From: an uncultured Succinivibrionaceae bacterium
Lineage (GTDB): Bacteria > Pseudomonadota > Gammaproteobacteria > Enterobacterales > Succinivibrionaceae
Direction: 5' to 3'
DNA: 11,602 nucleotides
Assembly: GCA_900539665.1 (NCBI GenBank)
Contig: UQCV01000076.1
Coordinates: 1 to 11,602 of the forward strand
In this document: positions 1 through 6,839 of the stretch, piece by piece
How positions within the stretch are numbered: position 1 is the stretch's first letter
Layout of the letters: the number at the start of each line of letters is the position of its first letter
Notes under the pieces: generated by a model
Database searches by the model: none
Told to the model about the DNA's origin: nothing
Seen by the model: the letters and a program-made list of their open reading frames with translations, nothing else
Made by a program: the position numbers and the translations under genes

Positions 1-73
1 TACGGCCGTGAGAGTCGATGTAGTGGCTAAAATTCCACTTAATTTCTTTGGTGTCTGTCATATCATAATCCAT
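1..73 (-). CDS. N-terminal fragment of an unidentified protein
   Basis: An open frame on the minus strand starts at ATG (73) and stays open to the window edge, giving 24 codons that begin MDYDMTDTKEIKWNFSHY. A second in-frame ATG at 61 (MTDTKEIKW...) is an alternative start. No strong Shine-Dalgarno precedes either one. It lies 69 bp downstream of the recJ stop on the same strand, so it could be read through from recJ. The visible residues do not resemble PrfB, which follows recJ in Escherichia coli. I do not recognise the family. That it is a gene at all rests only on the open frame, the plausible start and its position. Confidence 0.4.
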   Translation of the reverse strand, partial: MDYDMTDTKEIKWNFSHYIDSHGR

Positions 74-76
74 TTA

Positions 77-92
77 CAAAACTATAGTTTTG
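77..92. promoter_or_regulatory. Perfect 16-bp palindrome between recJ and the next gene
   Basis: CAAAACTATAGTTTTG equals its own reverse complement. It sits a few bases upstream of the likely start codon of the minus-strand fragment and about 50 bp past the recJ stop. Its placement suits an operator or a translation-blocking hairpin for the downstream gene. It has no flanking T-run and is AT-rich, so it is not a convincing terminator. Confidence 0.35.
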
Positions 93-142
93 AAGATACT
101 AAAATTGATCTTTTAACCGGAAAAAAAGGGGCTATATCAACA

Positions 143-1849
143 TTAGCGCCAAGGTTCCATCCCACGCACAATTAAGCTAATGCTTGCATCGTCACGGTTA
201 GAGTTTATATCAAGACCATAGACCAATCTTACCATCCCCGGACCTGAAGCCGGCCAAAGCGCTTGGTCAAAATAAAAATACATCCCCCAGATTTCACGGC
301 CATCAGCAAGGCGTAATAAAACTCTTAAGTGCGCCCCGACTACCCGCATCTTAAGCAACATAAAAACGCCATCAAATTCTGGGATCACAAAATCCTTTCC
401 CCAGGGCTGATCAAAGACCAAAGTGCGAGCAAACGGCGCAATAATATAGCCAGGTGGCAATTCTCCATCGGTTACAAACACTTTTTCTTGACCGTGAGGT
501 TGAGAAGCCAGAGCCGCCCTTTCAAGTAAGCTTCGAAACTTCCCTAAAAATTCACTTTTAATCGTTATCCCAGCTGCTGTTTTATGGCCCCCAAACGCAA
601 GTACTTCGTTAGGATATGACTCAGCAATGAACTCAAGACTTTCTCGCATATGAAAATCTCCCCCCGCGCGGGCCGAACCTATCAAAGTACCAGGTTCACT
701 GCCATCAGCAAAGACCACCACTGGTTGTAAAAATTCCTCTTGTAAGCGTGAGGCCACGACCCCGGAGATACCACGCAAGAAGGAATCACTATAAATGACG
801 ATGCTTGCCAAAGTCTCGGATCTTACCTTAGTAATAAGTTCATGCGCATGAACTAACATGTGTTTCTCAAGTTCACGCCGTCTTCCGTTTAAACCATCAA
901 GAAAAGCAGCCTTCACCCGAGCATCATACTCTTCATCTGTGAGCAAGCAATCCACGCCGTGACACATATCATCTAAGCGCCCAGCAGCATTTAATCTTGG
1001 AGATAATCCAAATCCAATCGTGCTACTTGTAAAATTGCTAAGTGGACATTTAGCTAAACGAATCAGTTCCTTTAAACCTTGCGAAGTATTTTTACGTCGA
1101 ATTAAATCAATACCATAACTTACCATGACGCGATTGTTGTAATCCATAGGCACTACGTCAGCCACAGTCCCCACCGCAACTAAATCCAAAAAAGTTCTCA
1201 TATCGGGAACCATTAAATCACGTTGCGCAAAATACCCTGCTTTTTCAAGGGCCCTACAGACTGAGGTCAAAACGTAGAAGATCACCCCCACCCCAGCTAT
1301 ATTCTTTGATTTAAATGTGCAATCTTCACGCTGTGGATTAACAATAGCTTCGGCGGCAGGTAACTTTTGTGGCGGTAAGTGGTGATCGGTAATAACGACT
1401 TTTATGCCCAACTTTTGAGCTTTAGCAACTGCTTCTAGAGCAGAAATACCGTTATCAACCGTTATGATAAGCCCAACGCCCTGGGCATGAGCTTTTTCCA
1501 CCATAGGTACACTAAGGCCATAGCCTTCCGAATTGCGATTTGGAATTGAGTAGGTAACATGATGGTATTCTATAGTCTTAAAAAATCTTAAAGCTAAGGC
1601 CGTACTCGTCGCCCCATCGCAGTCGTAATCACCTGCCACTAAAATATCAGTATTATCAATGATGGCCTGGGCAATGAGCGCGGTTGCTAGCTCCAAATCT
1701 TTAAACAGAGGCTGTTGCAGGCGACTAAGGGAGTAAGATAGTTCTCTTGGATCACGAATCCCTCTTGACCAGAATATTCTCGTCAATATTGGGTCTAAAT
1801 CCCACTTTGGCAAGCAACTATTTCCGTCTAAGCGGCGTACTATCTTCAT
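143..1849 (-). CDS. recJ: Single-stranded-DNA-specific exonuclease RecJ
   Basis: RecJ degrades single-stranded DNA 5' to 3' in the cytoplasm and serves RecF-pathway recombination, mismatch repair and base excision repair. The 568 residues are close to the usual ~577. The DHH-family phosphoesterase motifs are present in order: GDYDCDG (73-79), VDNG (131-134), TDHH (154-157) and GTVADVVP (227-234). Next come PRLNAAGRLDDM (about 284-295) and, in the DHHA1 domain, FGGHKTAAG (419-427). Alignment from memory to E. coli RecJ is nearly colinear throughout. One oddity is the normally conserved WHxGVVG segment, which reads FLRGISG (about 357-363), so the histidine is missing. The ATG at 1849 is preceded by AGGTGAAGG, a good ribosome binding site. 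The gene is divergent from the PTS-like membrane gene across a 92-bp spacer. Confidence 0.96.
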   Translation of the reverse strand: MKIVRRLDGNSCLPKWDLDPILTRIFWSRGIRDPRELSYSLSRLQQPLFKDLELATALIAQAIIDNTDILVAGDYDCDGATSTALALRFFKTIEYHHVTYSIPNRNSEGYGLSVPMVEKAHAQGVGLIITVDNGISALEAVAKAQKLGIKVVITDHHLPPQKLPAAEAIVNPQREDCTFKSKNIAGVGVIFYVLTSVCRALEKAGYFAQRDLMVPDMRTFLDLVAVGTVADVVPMDYNNRVMVSYGIDLIRRKNTSQGLKELIRLAKCPLSNFTSSTIGFGLSPRLNAAGRLDDMCHGVDCLLTDEEYDARVKAAFLDGLNGRRRELEKHMLVHAHELITKVRSETLASIVIYSDSFLRGISGVVASRLQEEFLQPVVVFADGSEPGTLIGSARAGGDFHMRESLEFIAESYPNEVLAFGGHKTAAGITIKSEFLGKFRSLLERAALASQPHGQEKVFVTDGELPPGYIIAPFARTLVFDQPWGKDFVIPEFDGVFMLLKMRVVGAHLRVLLRLADGREIWGMYFYFDQALWPASGPGMVRLVYGLDINSNRDDASISLIVRGMEPWR

Positions 1850-1893
1850 CCTTCACCTGTAAAAAATACTGTTAATTGATCACAAAATTTATT

Positions 1894-1899
1894 ATTATA
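1894..1899 (-). promoter_or_regulatory. Probable -10 box of recJ
   Basis: TATAAT on the minus strand, 45 bp upstream of the recJ ATG. The hexamer 17 bp further upstream (GTGAAA) is a poor -35 box, so the promoter may be weak or activator-dependent. No other convincing -10 box was seen in the spacer. Confidence 0.35.
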
Positions 1900-1913
1900 T
1901 GACTAACATCACA
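1898..1913. promoter_or_regulatory. Possible CRP/FNR-type binding site
   Basis: TATGA-N6-TCACA matches the CRP core TGTGA-N6-TCACA at nine of ten positions. It lies between recJ and the PTS-like gene and partly overlaps the predicted recJ -10 box. CRP control of a PTS-type gene would make sense, but the centre is only about 36 bp from the downstream ATG. The match may be chance in AT-rich DNA. Confidence 0.2.
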
Positions 1914-1941
1914 CAATTTCACTTTCTGTTGTACCACCCTC

Positions 1942-3429
1942 ATGCTAAATAACATTAATTACCGCATTCTCCTGATAATTTTACCAATTATCGCTTGTAC
2001 AGCGGCCCACTTTTTAGCTTACTCCTCAGAGTATGCGGAAAACATAATTAATGTTTCCGATAAGCTTTGCTGTGGTCTTTTTGCCATTTGTGTAGCTACA
2101 ATCGTACCTAATGCAAACAAGAAGTGGATGGTCATAGGGACTGCTTTATCATACAGCCTTATTCTATATTTGTTACAAATTTTTGTACCTGAGTATAAAC
2201 ATTCAGGGATTATCACTGCCCTGTTGGCACCGCTGATTTGTTCCGTTTTCTCCCCAGAAAGAAACCCAAAACGCCAATCTAACTCTATCCGCCTCAACTA
2301 CTTCATGGCTGGGTGTTTTTTGCTTGTTATTAGTGTTGCCTTTGTTCCTGTTATCACCTTTGTGCGCAGTTGGATTATTTACTTAATCAATACCTCTTAC
2401 GTTAATACCTTCTATAGTGATAACGCCTCCTTTATTTATGGCATGATCTTCCAGTTTTTACAAACTGTAGGGTTGGGTTCTTTTATTACCGAACTTAGAA
2501 CCATTGCCCCACAAGCGCCTTCTTCCGTTAGCTTCTATGCTACAACTATAGTCCTAAATTGTTGCGCCCTTCCGGCTTTATTCACAGCTATTGCTATCAA
2601 CCAAGATCACCGTCATCGAATCTTTTGGGGCGTCTTTGCAGTCGCTTCTTTCTTCTGTTCGCTCACCGGGACGTCAGTTAGCTTATTGCTTTTAACCTTA
2701 CTTTTAAGATACCCGTTCCTTTACGCTTTTTACATGCTTATGGGCATCGCTTTCTACTTCATTGGGCAGTACATTGACTTCTCAATTAGCGTCGTGCCAC
2801 AAGAATTTTATAATCCAGATTTAAACCTCATTAAAGTATCTTTGATGCACCCGAAGTTTTTACTTTTTGCCACCTTTACTTTTATTGTTTCCCTTAACTT
2901 CTCGAATTTAGTTATCGTCCAAAACAAATCCGACAGCGAATACAAAACTCGTTCGCTCCCAATCGTAAATTCGATTAAAATCGATTTTAATATGGATACA
3001 GCGACCGATGATTTTTCATTCCAAGGGTTTCAATATATAAAAGCTTTAGGTGGGTTTAACAATATCACCCTTTGTCGTGAACAAAAAGATCATTTACTGT
3101 TTAATATCATCAACGAACATCTAATTAACCGCGATTTGTTAGAGAAACAATGTACAGCCAAGTTCTATACCGACCACTCAGGCACCATTGCCGATTTAAC
3201 TATCGCCGAACACAGTAGTGCTATTTATAAAGCAATCATAGCCTACGCCCGACGCTTATTTTTAGATCTCACCACGGAATATAAAGATATTCCACCATTT
3301 GATTTAAAAAAGAGCGCTTTTAAAGATCAATTCGTGGCCTCCTCTAAATTACCACCACGACCACGAGCTACAAGAACACCGGTAAAAAATAAAGGATTAG
3401 ACCATGCCTTGGATTCAGATAAAAGTTAA
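1942..3429 (+). CDS. Diverged PTS glucose-family EIICB-like membrane protein, probably not a phosphotransferase
   Basis: This is a 495-residue protein with hydrophobic segments over most of residues 7-325, then a soluble tail. The layout and length match glucose/N-acetylglucosamine EIICB permeases (about 480-530 residues). Colinear echoes include FIYGMIFQFLQTVGL (164-178) and IAPQAPSSVSFYAT (188-201). A membrane stretch then follows SLTGTSVSL (240-248), where the family has the sugar-binding signature LTGITEPIEF. The tail IKALGGFNNIT (366-376) matches the start of EIIB, but the family's DACxTRLR, which carries the phosphorylated cysteine, falls on REQKDHLL, placing Gln381 at the cysteine position. 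Both key signatures are therefore lost. It may act as a sensor, scaffold or facilitator. The 3' end overlaps prmA by 26 bp, so the two are probably co-translated. No good ribosome binding site precedes the ATG. The family call is inference from remembered motifs. Confidence 0.6.
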   Translation: MLNNINYRILLIILPIIACTAAHFLAYSSEYAENIINVSDKLCCGLFAICVATIVPNANKKWMVIGTALSYSLILYLLQIFVPEYKHSGIITALLAPLICSVFSPERNPKRQSNSIRLNYFMAGCFLLVISVAFVPVITFVRSWIIYLINTSYVNTFYSDNASFIYGMIFQFLQTVGLGSFITELRTIAPQAPSSVSFYATTIVLNCCALPALFTAIAINQDHRHRIFWGVFAVASFFCSLTGTSVSLLLLTLLLRYPFLYAFYMLMGIAFYFIGQYIDFSISVVPQEFYNPDLNLIKVSLMHPKFLLFATFTFIVSLNFSNLVIVQNKSDSEYKTRSLPIVNSIKIDFNMDTATDDFSFQGFQYIKALGGFNNITLCREQKDHLLFNIINEHLINRDLLEKQCTAKFYTDHSGTIADLTIAEHSSAIYKAIIAYARRLFLDLTTEYKDIPPFDLKKSAFKDQFVASSKLPPRPRATRTPVKNKGLDHALDSDKS

Positions 3430-4282
3430 TACCACAGAAAAAAAAGCCATCAAAATTAACAATATTTTGAATGGATTTGGTGCCGCTAGCGTTACTTATA
3501 TGGATACCGTTGACAATCCTGTTTACGAACCATTGCCAGGAGAAACCAAGTTATGGAATAAAACCACCGTTATCGGCCTCTTTGAAGCTGATTTTGACAC
3601 CAAGATTGTGACTGACTTTTTGGACAAAACATACGGTTCTAAAGTTACTTGGAAAGTAGAACAGCTAGAAGACAAAGATTGGGTCCGCGAATGGATGAAT
3701 AACTTCCATCCTTTACAGTGTGGTACTAAGCTTTGGATTTGCCCAAGCTGGTGCGAAATTCCTCATCCAAAAGCCGTCAATGTCATGCTTGACCCAGGGC
3801 TGGCTTTTGGGACCGGGACTCACCCAACCACCTTCATGTGCTTAAATTGGCTCGACTCCTTAGATTTAACTGGTAAAGAAGTAGTCGACTTTGGGTGCGG
3901 TTCTGGTATTTTAGCCGTTAGTGCCTTAAAACTTGGGGCCGCTTCTGCTATCGGGATCGATATCGACCCTCAAGCTATAGATGCTAGTGAACAGAACGCC
4001 TCACGTAACGGTGTGGCTGAGCATTTAAAACTTTATTTACCAGCGTCTCAACCTGAAAACATCCAAGCTGATGTGTTAGTGGCTAATATTCTCGCCGGTC
4101 CACTACGTGAACTAGCCCCAATCATCAAAGATATGGTTAAACCAGGTGGTAAATTTGCCATTTCTGGGATCATTAAAACCCAATGCGAAGAAATCTCAGA
4201 AATTTACAGCACTTGGTTCGATCTTGATGAACCAGTATTTCGTGAAGACTGGGTTCGCATCAGTGGCGTGAAAAAATCTTGA
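3404..4282 (+). CDS. prmA: Ribosomal protein L11 methyltransferase PrmA
   Basis: PrmA is a cytoplasmic S-adenosylmethionine-dependent enzyme that trimethylates ribosomal protein L11 at lysines and its N-terminus. The 292 residues fit the family (about 293). The N-terminal substrate-recognition domain begins MPWIQIKVNT and carries YEPLPGETKLW (41-51) and EQLEDKDWVREWMNNFHP (about 86-103). The Rossmann methyltransferase domain shows DPGLAFGTGTHPTT (130-143), motif I DFGCGSGIL (162-170), the acidic SAM-ribose motif GIDIDPQA (184-191) and NILAGPLREL (228-237), all near-identical to E. coli PrmA. The ATG at 3404 gives the exact family N-terminus and has AAAGGA upstream, inside the end of the preceding gene. 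In many gammaproteobacteria accC precedes prmA; here the PTS-like gene does. An intrinsic terminator begins at the stop codon. Confidence 0.97.
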   Translation: MPWIQIKVNTTEKKAIKINNILNGFGAASVTYMDTVDNPVYEPLPGETKLWNKTTVIGLFEADFDTKIVTDFLDKTYGSKVTWKVEQLEDKDWVREWMNNFHPLQCGTKLWICPSWCEIPHPKAVNVMLDPGLAFGTGTHPTTFMCLNWLDSLDLTGKEVVDFGCGSGILAVSALKLGAASAIGIDIDPQAIDASEQNASRNGVAEHLKLYLPASQPENIQADVLVANILAGPLRELAPIIKDMVKPGGKFAISGIIKTQCEEISEIYSTWFDLDEPVFREDWVRISGVKKS

Positions 4283-4311
4283 TTTGCTGAAAAATGCAAC
4301 ATCTTTTTTTT
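4281..4311 (+). terminator. Intrinsic terminator of prmA
   Basis: GATTTGC (4281-4287) pairs with GCAACATC (4296-4303) around one bulged C, closing an 8-nt A-rich loop. A run of eight T follows (4304-4311), with more T-rich sequence after it. It starts within the prmA stop codon. It implies that fis is mostly not expressed from the prmA transcript. Confidence 0.7.
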
Positions 4312-4342
4312 GTTTTTTGTGGTCTTTTTTTCCGCAATTAGC

Positions 4343-4371
4343 TTTAAATTTGTCCCAAAAAAATATATCAT
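4343..4371 (+). promoter_or_regulatory. Predicted fis promoter with GC-rich discriminator
   Basis: The -10 box TATCAT (4366-4371) lies 17 bp after TTTAAA (4343-4348). Directly downstream is the GC-rich stretch AGCCGCCCG. GC-rich discriminators mark promoters under stringent control, as is known for fis in enteric bacteria. The -35 match is only four of six. A start near 4378 would give a leader of about 130 nt. Confidence 0.45.
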
Positions 4372-4377
4372 AGCCGC

Positions 4378-4466
4378 CCGAAAACGTACAAACAGCTGGC
4401 CTGCTCCTAAAGGCTGCACAGCAGGCTCAACATGGTTTTATGCTTATTATCAACCCTCGTTTTCGG
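4378..4466 (+). promoter_or_regulatory. Structured 5' leader of fis
   Basis: CCGAAAACG (4378-4386) is perfectly complementary to CGTTTTCGG (4458-4466). Inside it, GCCTGCT (4399-4405) pairs with AGCAGGC (4420-4426). The predicted transcript start falls at the base of the outer stem, so nearly the whole leader would fold into a closed domain about 45 nt ahead of the start codon. It could affect transcript stability or translation. No known riboswitch class is recognised. Confidence 0.35.
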
Positions 4467-4511
4467 CATAATTATTAACAGCCAACAACCCAAATAGAGA
4501 TAATTAAACAA

Positions 4512-4835
4512 ATGACATACATGCGCAATACTAATGTTGTTCCAAACGACGTTGCCAACCAAACAATTACCGAAACTGCTCCTGTTCAAGCGCAAACTAC
4601 GGTCCACAAGCCTCTTAGCGAACACGTATTTACTTCCGTCTCTACTTTTTTGAACAACCCAGCTAACGCTGACACCACCGATTTATACGAAATCGTTATG
4701 AACGAAGTGGAAAGACCTCTTTTAAATCGTGTTATGCAATACACTCATGGCAACCAATCAAAGGCTGCTAAGGTTATGGGGATCAATCGTTCAACCCTAC
4801 GTCGCATGTTAAAAAAACACGGCCTTTATTTCTAA
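4512..4835 (+). CDS. fis: DNA-binding nucleoid protein Fis
   Basis: Fis is a homodimeric nucleoid protein that bends DNA, activates rRNA promoters and assists site-specific recombinases. The last 58 residues, NPANADTTDLYEIVMNEVE through RRMLKKHGLYF, align almost without gaps to E. coli Fis, including VMQYTHGNQSKAAKVMGINRST with the helix-turn-helix. The 107 residues exceed the usual 98; the extra length is in a Thr/Gln-rich N-terminus. A second ATG at 4521 is an alternative start, and neither start has a strong Shine-Dalgarno. In E. coli and relatives fis is co-transcribed with dusB, and dusB-fis often follows prmA. Here dusB is missing and fis has its own predicted promoter. An rRNA operon, a classic Fis target, lies at the other end of the window. 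Confidence 0.95.
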   Translation: MTYMRNTNVVPNDVANQTITETAPVQAQTTVHKPLSEHVFTSVSTFLNNPANADTTDLYEIVMNEVERPLLNRVMQYTHGNQSKAAKVMGINRSTLRRMLKKHGLYF

Positions 4836-4850
4836 TTTAAACGTGTTTTT
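4811..4850 (+). terminator. Weak terminator-like hairpin spanning the fis stop codon
   Basis: AAAAACACG (4813-4821) pairs with CGTGTTTTT (4842-4850) across a 20-nt loop that contains the fis stop codon, and the right arm ends in five T. Only four base pairs involve GC, so termination would be partial at best. It may instead shield the 3' end. Confidence 0.3.
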
Positions 4851-4914
4851 GGTTTTACTCTTTCGTTGCCTCAACGTATTTTAAGAACAGTAGCTTGAAA
4901 TCAAGAGCCAAAAC
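4851..4914 (+). other. Structured 3' region of fis
   Basis: GGTTTTACTCTT (4851-4862) can pair imperfectly with AAGAGCCAAAAC (4903-4914). Between them is the hairpin CGTTG-CCT-CAACG (4864-4876), and CTTGAAATCAAG competes with the right arm. With the terminator at 4954 this could be a structured 3' UTR or a small RNA released from it. No known RNA family is recognised. Confidence 0.25.
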
Positions 4915-4953
4915 TAAGCCTTTATTACTGTATATACTAAGACTTTAATCTAG

Positions 4954-4987
4954 AAACCTGAAGTTATAACTACTTCAGGTTTTTTTG
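4954..4987 (+). terminator. Intrinsic terminator of fis
   Basis: An 11-bp perfect stem, AAACCTGAAGT (4954-4964) with ACTTCAGGTTT (4972-4982), closes a 7-nt loop and runs into a series of T to 4986. It is the strongest terminator after fis and separates the housekeeping block from the defence genes. Confidence 0.85.
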
Positions 4988-5240
4988 TTAAAACATTCTT
5001 TCCTAAGCGAAACACTTATTGCCTTTTGCCTTCCCCCTCATTTTTACCTCATTTAAAATCTACCTCACGACCATTACCAACCTCGCTTTAGTATTAACCT
5101 CCCGCTTCCCTTTGGCAGTTCCAAAATAACTCTTTCTAACCTACGCCCTAAAACTTAGTCCATAAATTCTTATGTATAAACAGTTTTCTAAGCTATCTAC
5201 CGCAAAATTATGAGGAAACACAGCAAAACCATGAAAAATA
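4988..5240. other. Gene-free spacer between fis and the BrxD-like gene
   Basis: This spacer has no long open frame. The plus strand is rich in pyrimidine runs (for example TTGCCTTCCCCCTC), and a 17-codon frame starting at 5210 has no visible ribosome binding site. I see no RNA gene, repeat or mobile-element end here. Confidence 0.5.
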
Positions 5241-5241
5241 T

Positions 5242-5285
5242 TACCCCGATAAAAAAACATTAGTTTATAATCGACGGATCGGGTA
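5242..5285 (+). promoter_or_regulatory. Predicted promoter of the defence pair inside an inverted repeat
   Basis: TATAAT (5266-5271) lies 72 bp upstream of the BrxD-like start codon. It is flanked by an inverted repeat, TACCCCGAT (5242-5250) and ATCGGGTA (5278-5285), which match with one extra C in the left arm. The only -35 candidate, TTACCC at 5241, is weak and 19 bp away. A dyad around the -10 box is what an operator for a dimeric repressor would look like. The BrxR-like protein encoded at 9688-10575 is the obvious candidate, but that is inference. Confidence 0.4.
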
Positions 5286-5342
5286 TTTAAAAGCAAACCT
5301 AAAATAATCAATTAAAAGATTACAAATATGAGGATATATTGA

Positions 5343-6743
5343 ATGGCTACCAAATTAAGACCTCGCGAAAGAGATGCAATCATCCAATCCTTACGTTCCG
5401 GTGTAACTCCACGAACAGGATTTCAATATATTCAAGTCGGCCGTGTAAAAGAAATTGCGGCTATCATTCAAGACATCGACCGTGTTGCCGATGGTGGGGC
5501 TACTATTAAGCTCGTGATCGGTGACTTTGGGGCCGGTAAAAGTTTCTTCTTGCAGTTAGTAAAAAACATCGCTCTAGAAAAAGGCCTTGTAACCATGAGT
5601 GCCGACCTTTCGCCAGAAAGAAGACTGCAATCCGCTAATGGTCTAGCCCTTAACTTATACCAAGAACTAACCCGTAACACTTCGACTCGCGCCAAACCTG
5701 ATGGTAACGCCCTCAATTCTATTGTCGAAAAGTTCATCAGCTTGGCCCGTGATGAAGCAGATACCAAAGGCCTTGAAACCCACGAACTCATTAAGGACAA
5801 ATTACGCGTTTTAAATGACTACGTAGGTGGTTATGATTTTGCGCAAGTAATTTTAGCTTATTGGCAAGGCTTTAAAGACGGTGATGAAGACCGCATGAAT
5901 AATGCGATCAAATGGATTCGTGGGGAATACGCCACCAAAGTCACTGCCCGTCAAGACTTAAAGGTTCACACCATCGTTAATGATGCTTCTACTTATGACT
6001 TCTATAAGCTTTTAAGTGGATTTGTACAACTTGCAGGCTATAAAGGCTTACTCATCAACCTCGATGAAATGGTAAACCTCTATAAGATCCCAAATTCACG
6101 TTCTAGAACCACGAACTACGAACAACTCCTACGTATTATCAACGATTGCCTCCAAGGTAATGTTCATGGCTTAGGTTTCGTCATGGGCGGGACCCCTGAT
6201 TTCCTTGAGGACCCAAGACGCGGTCTCTTTAGTTATGACGCTCTTAGAACCCGTCTTGCTAGTAACTCCTTTGCTCTTATCGCAGGGATTAACGACTTTT
6301 CTGGGCCTGTCATGTGCTTAAGTAGTCTCACTCCTGAAGAAGTATACGTGCTGCTGTGCAACCTGCGTAATGTCTTTGCCTACTACAATCCAGACAAGTA
6401 TTTAGTTCCTGACGAGGCTTTAACTCAATTCCTAGAACACTGCTCTAAGCATATTGGGGATGCTTACTTTAAGACTCCACGTAATACCATTAAACATTTT
6501 GTGGATTTCTTAGCCGTGATTGAACAAAACCCAGAAATTGATTGGCGCCAACTCCTTAAGTCAGTCAACATTACAGCTGAACACGAAGACGCCTTAGAGG
6601 ACGATATCAATGAGGCTCCAAGCCTCAGAGATACACCTAATAGCAAAAATGAACCAACAAAATCGTTCGCCCAAGCCAAAGCGCAACCAAATGATGCGGA
6701 TGACGAGGATGACGAGGACGATTTAAGCTCATTTACTCTATAA
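5343..6743 (+). CDS. brxD: BrxD-like P-loop ATPase (DUF2791 / BREX ATP-binding family)
   Basis: This 466-residue cytoplasmic ATPase has Walker A GDFGAGKS (60-67) and Walker B LLINLDE (236-242). The family signature GGTPDFLEDPRRGLFSYDAL lies at 282-301, with LRTRL directly after it. This pattern and length match BrxD, the small ATP-binding protein of type 2 BREX phage-defence loci. Its exact job there is unknown; ATP-driven partnership with the helicase is inferred. The C-terminus carries a very acidic tail (DADDEDDEDD, about 451-460) before a hydrophobic end, possibly a protein or DNA-mimic contact. The ATG at 5343 has GAGGA nine bases upstream. The helicase gene follows 96 bp downstream on the same strand, but no PglX, PglZ, PglW or BrxC is in the window. 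A regulatory ATPase of another small defence system is possible. Confidence 0.85.
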   Translation: MATKLRPRERDAIIQSLRSGVTPRTGFQYIQVGRVKEIAAIIQDIDRVADGGATIKLVIGDFGAGKSFFLQLVKNIALEKGLVTMSADLSPERRLQSANGLALNLYQELTRNTSTRAKPDGNALNSIVEKFISLARDEADTKGLETHELIKDKLRVLNDYVGGYDFAQVILAYWQGFKDGDEDRMNNAIKWIRGEYATKVTARQDLKVHTIVNDASTYDFYKLLSGFVQLAGYKGLLINLDEMVNLYKIPNSRSRTTNYEQLLRIINDCLQGNVHGLGFVMGGTPDFLEDPRRGLFSYDALRTRLASNSFALIAGINDFSGPVMCLSSLTPEEVYVLLCNLRNVFAYYNPDKYLVPDEALTQFLEHCSKHIGDAYFKTPRNTIKHFVDFLAVIEQNPEIDWRQLLKSVNITAEHEDALEDDINEAPSLRDTPNSKNEPTKSFAQAKAQPNDADDEDDEDDLSSFTL

Positions 6744-6760
6744 CCCCTCTAACCAAAGAC

Positions 6761-6808
6761 TTGCTCGCTCACCAAAATCCAATATTTAAAAATTGAGGGA
6801 GCGAGCAA
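6761..6808 (+). promoter_or_regulatory. Long stem-loop between the ATPase and helicase genes
   Basis: TTGCTCGCTC (6761-6770) and GAGCGAGCAA (6799-6808) form a perfect 10-bp stem. The loop contains an inner imperfect stem (CAATATTT/AAAAATTG, 6780-6795). No T-run follows on either strand, so it does not look like an intrinsic terminator. It could set the ratio of the two proteins through mRNA processing or protection, or be a protein-binding site. Confidence 0.6.
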
Positions 6809-6839
6809 CTAAAACTAGATTACACATAAAGAGACCAAC

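Noticed and set aside
5210..5263. A 17-codon frame upstream of the ATPase gene as a leader peptide
   Set aside because: It has no ribosome binding site and no codon run suggesting attenuation, and it ends inside the predicted promoter.
6761..6808. Intergenic stem-loop as a terminator splitting the defence pair
   Set aside because: There is no T-run on either side, and the helicase lacks a clear promoter of its own, so co-transcription is more likely.
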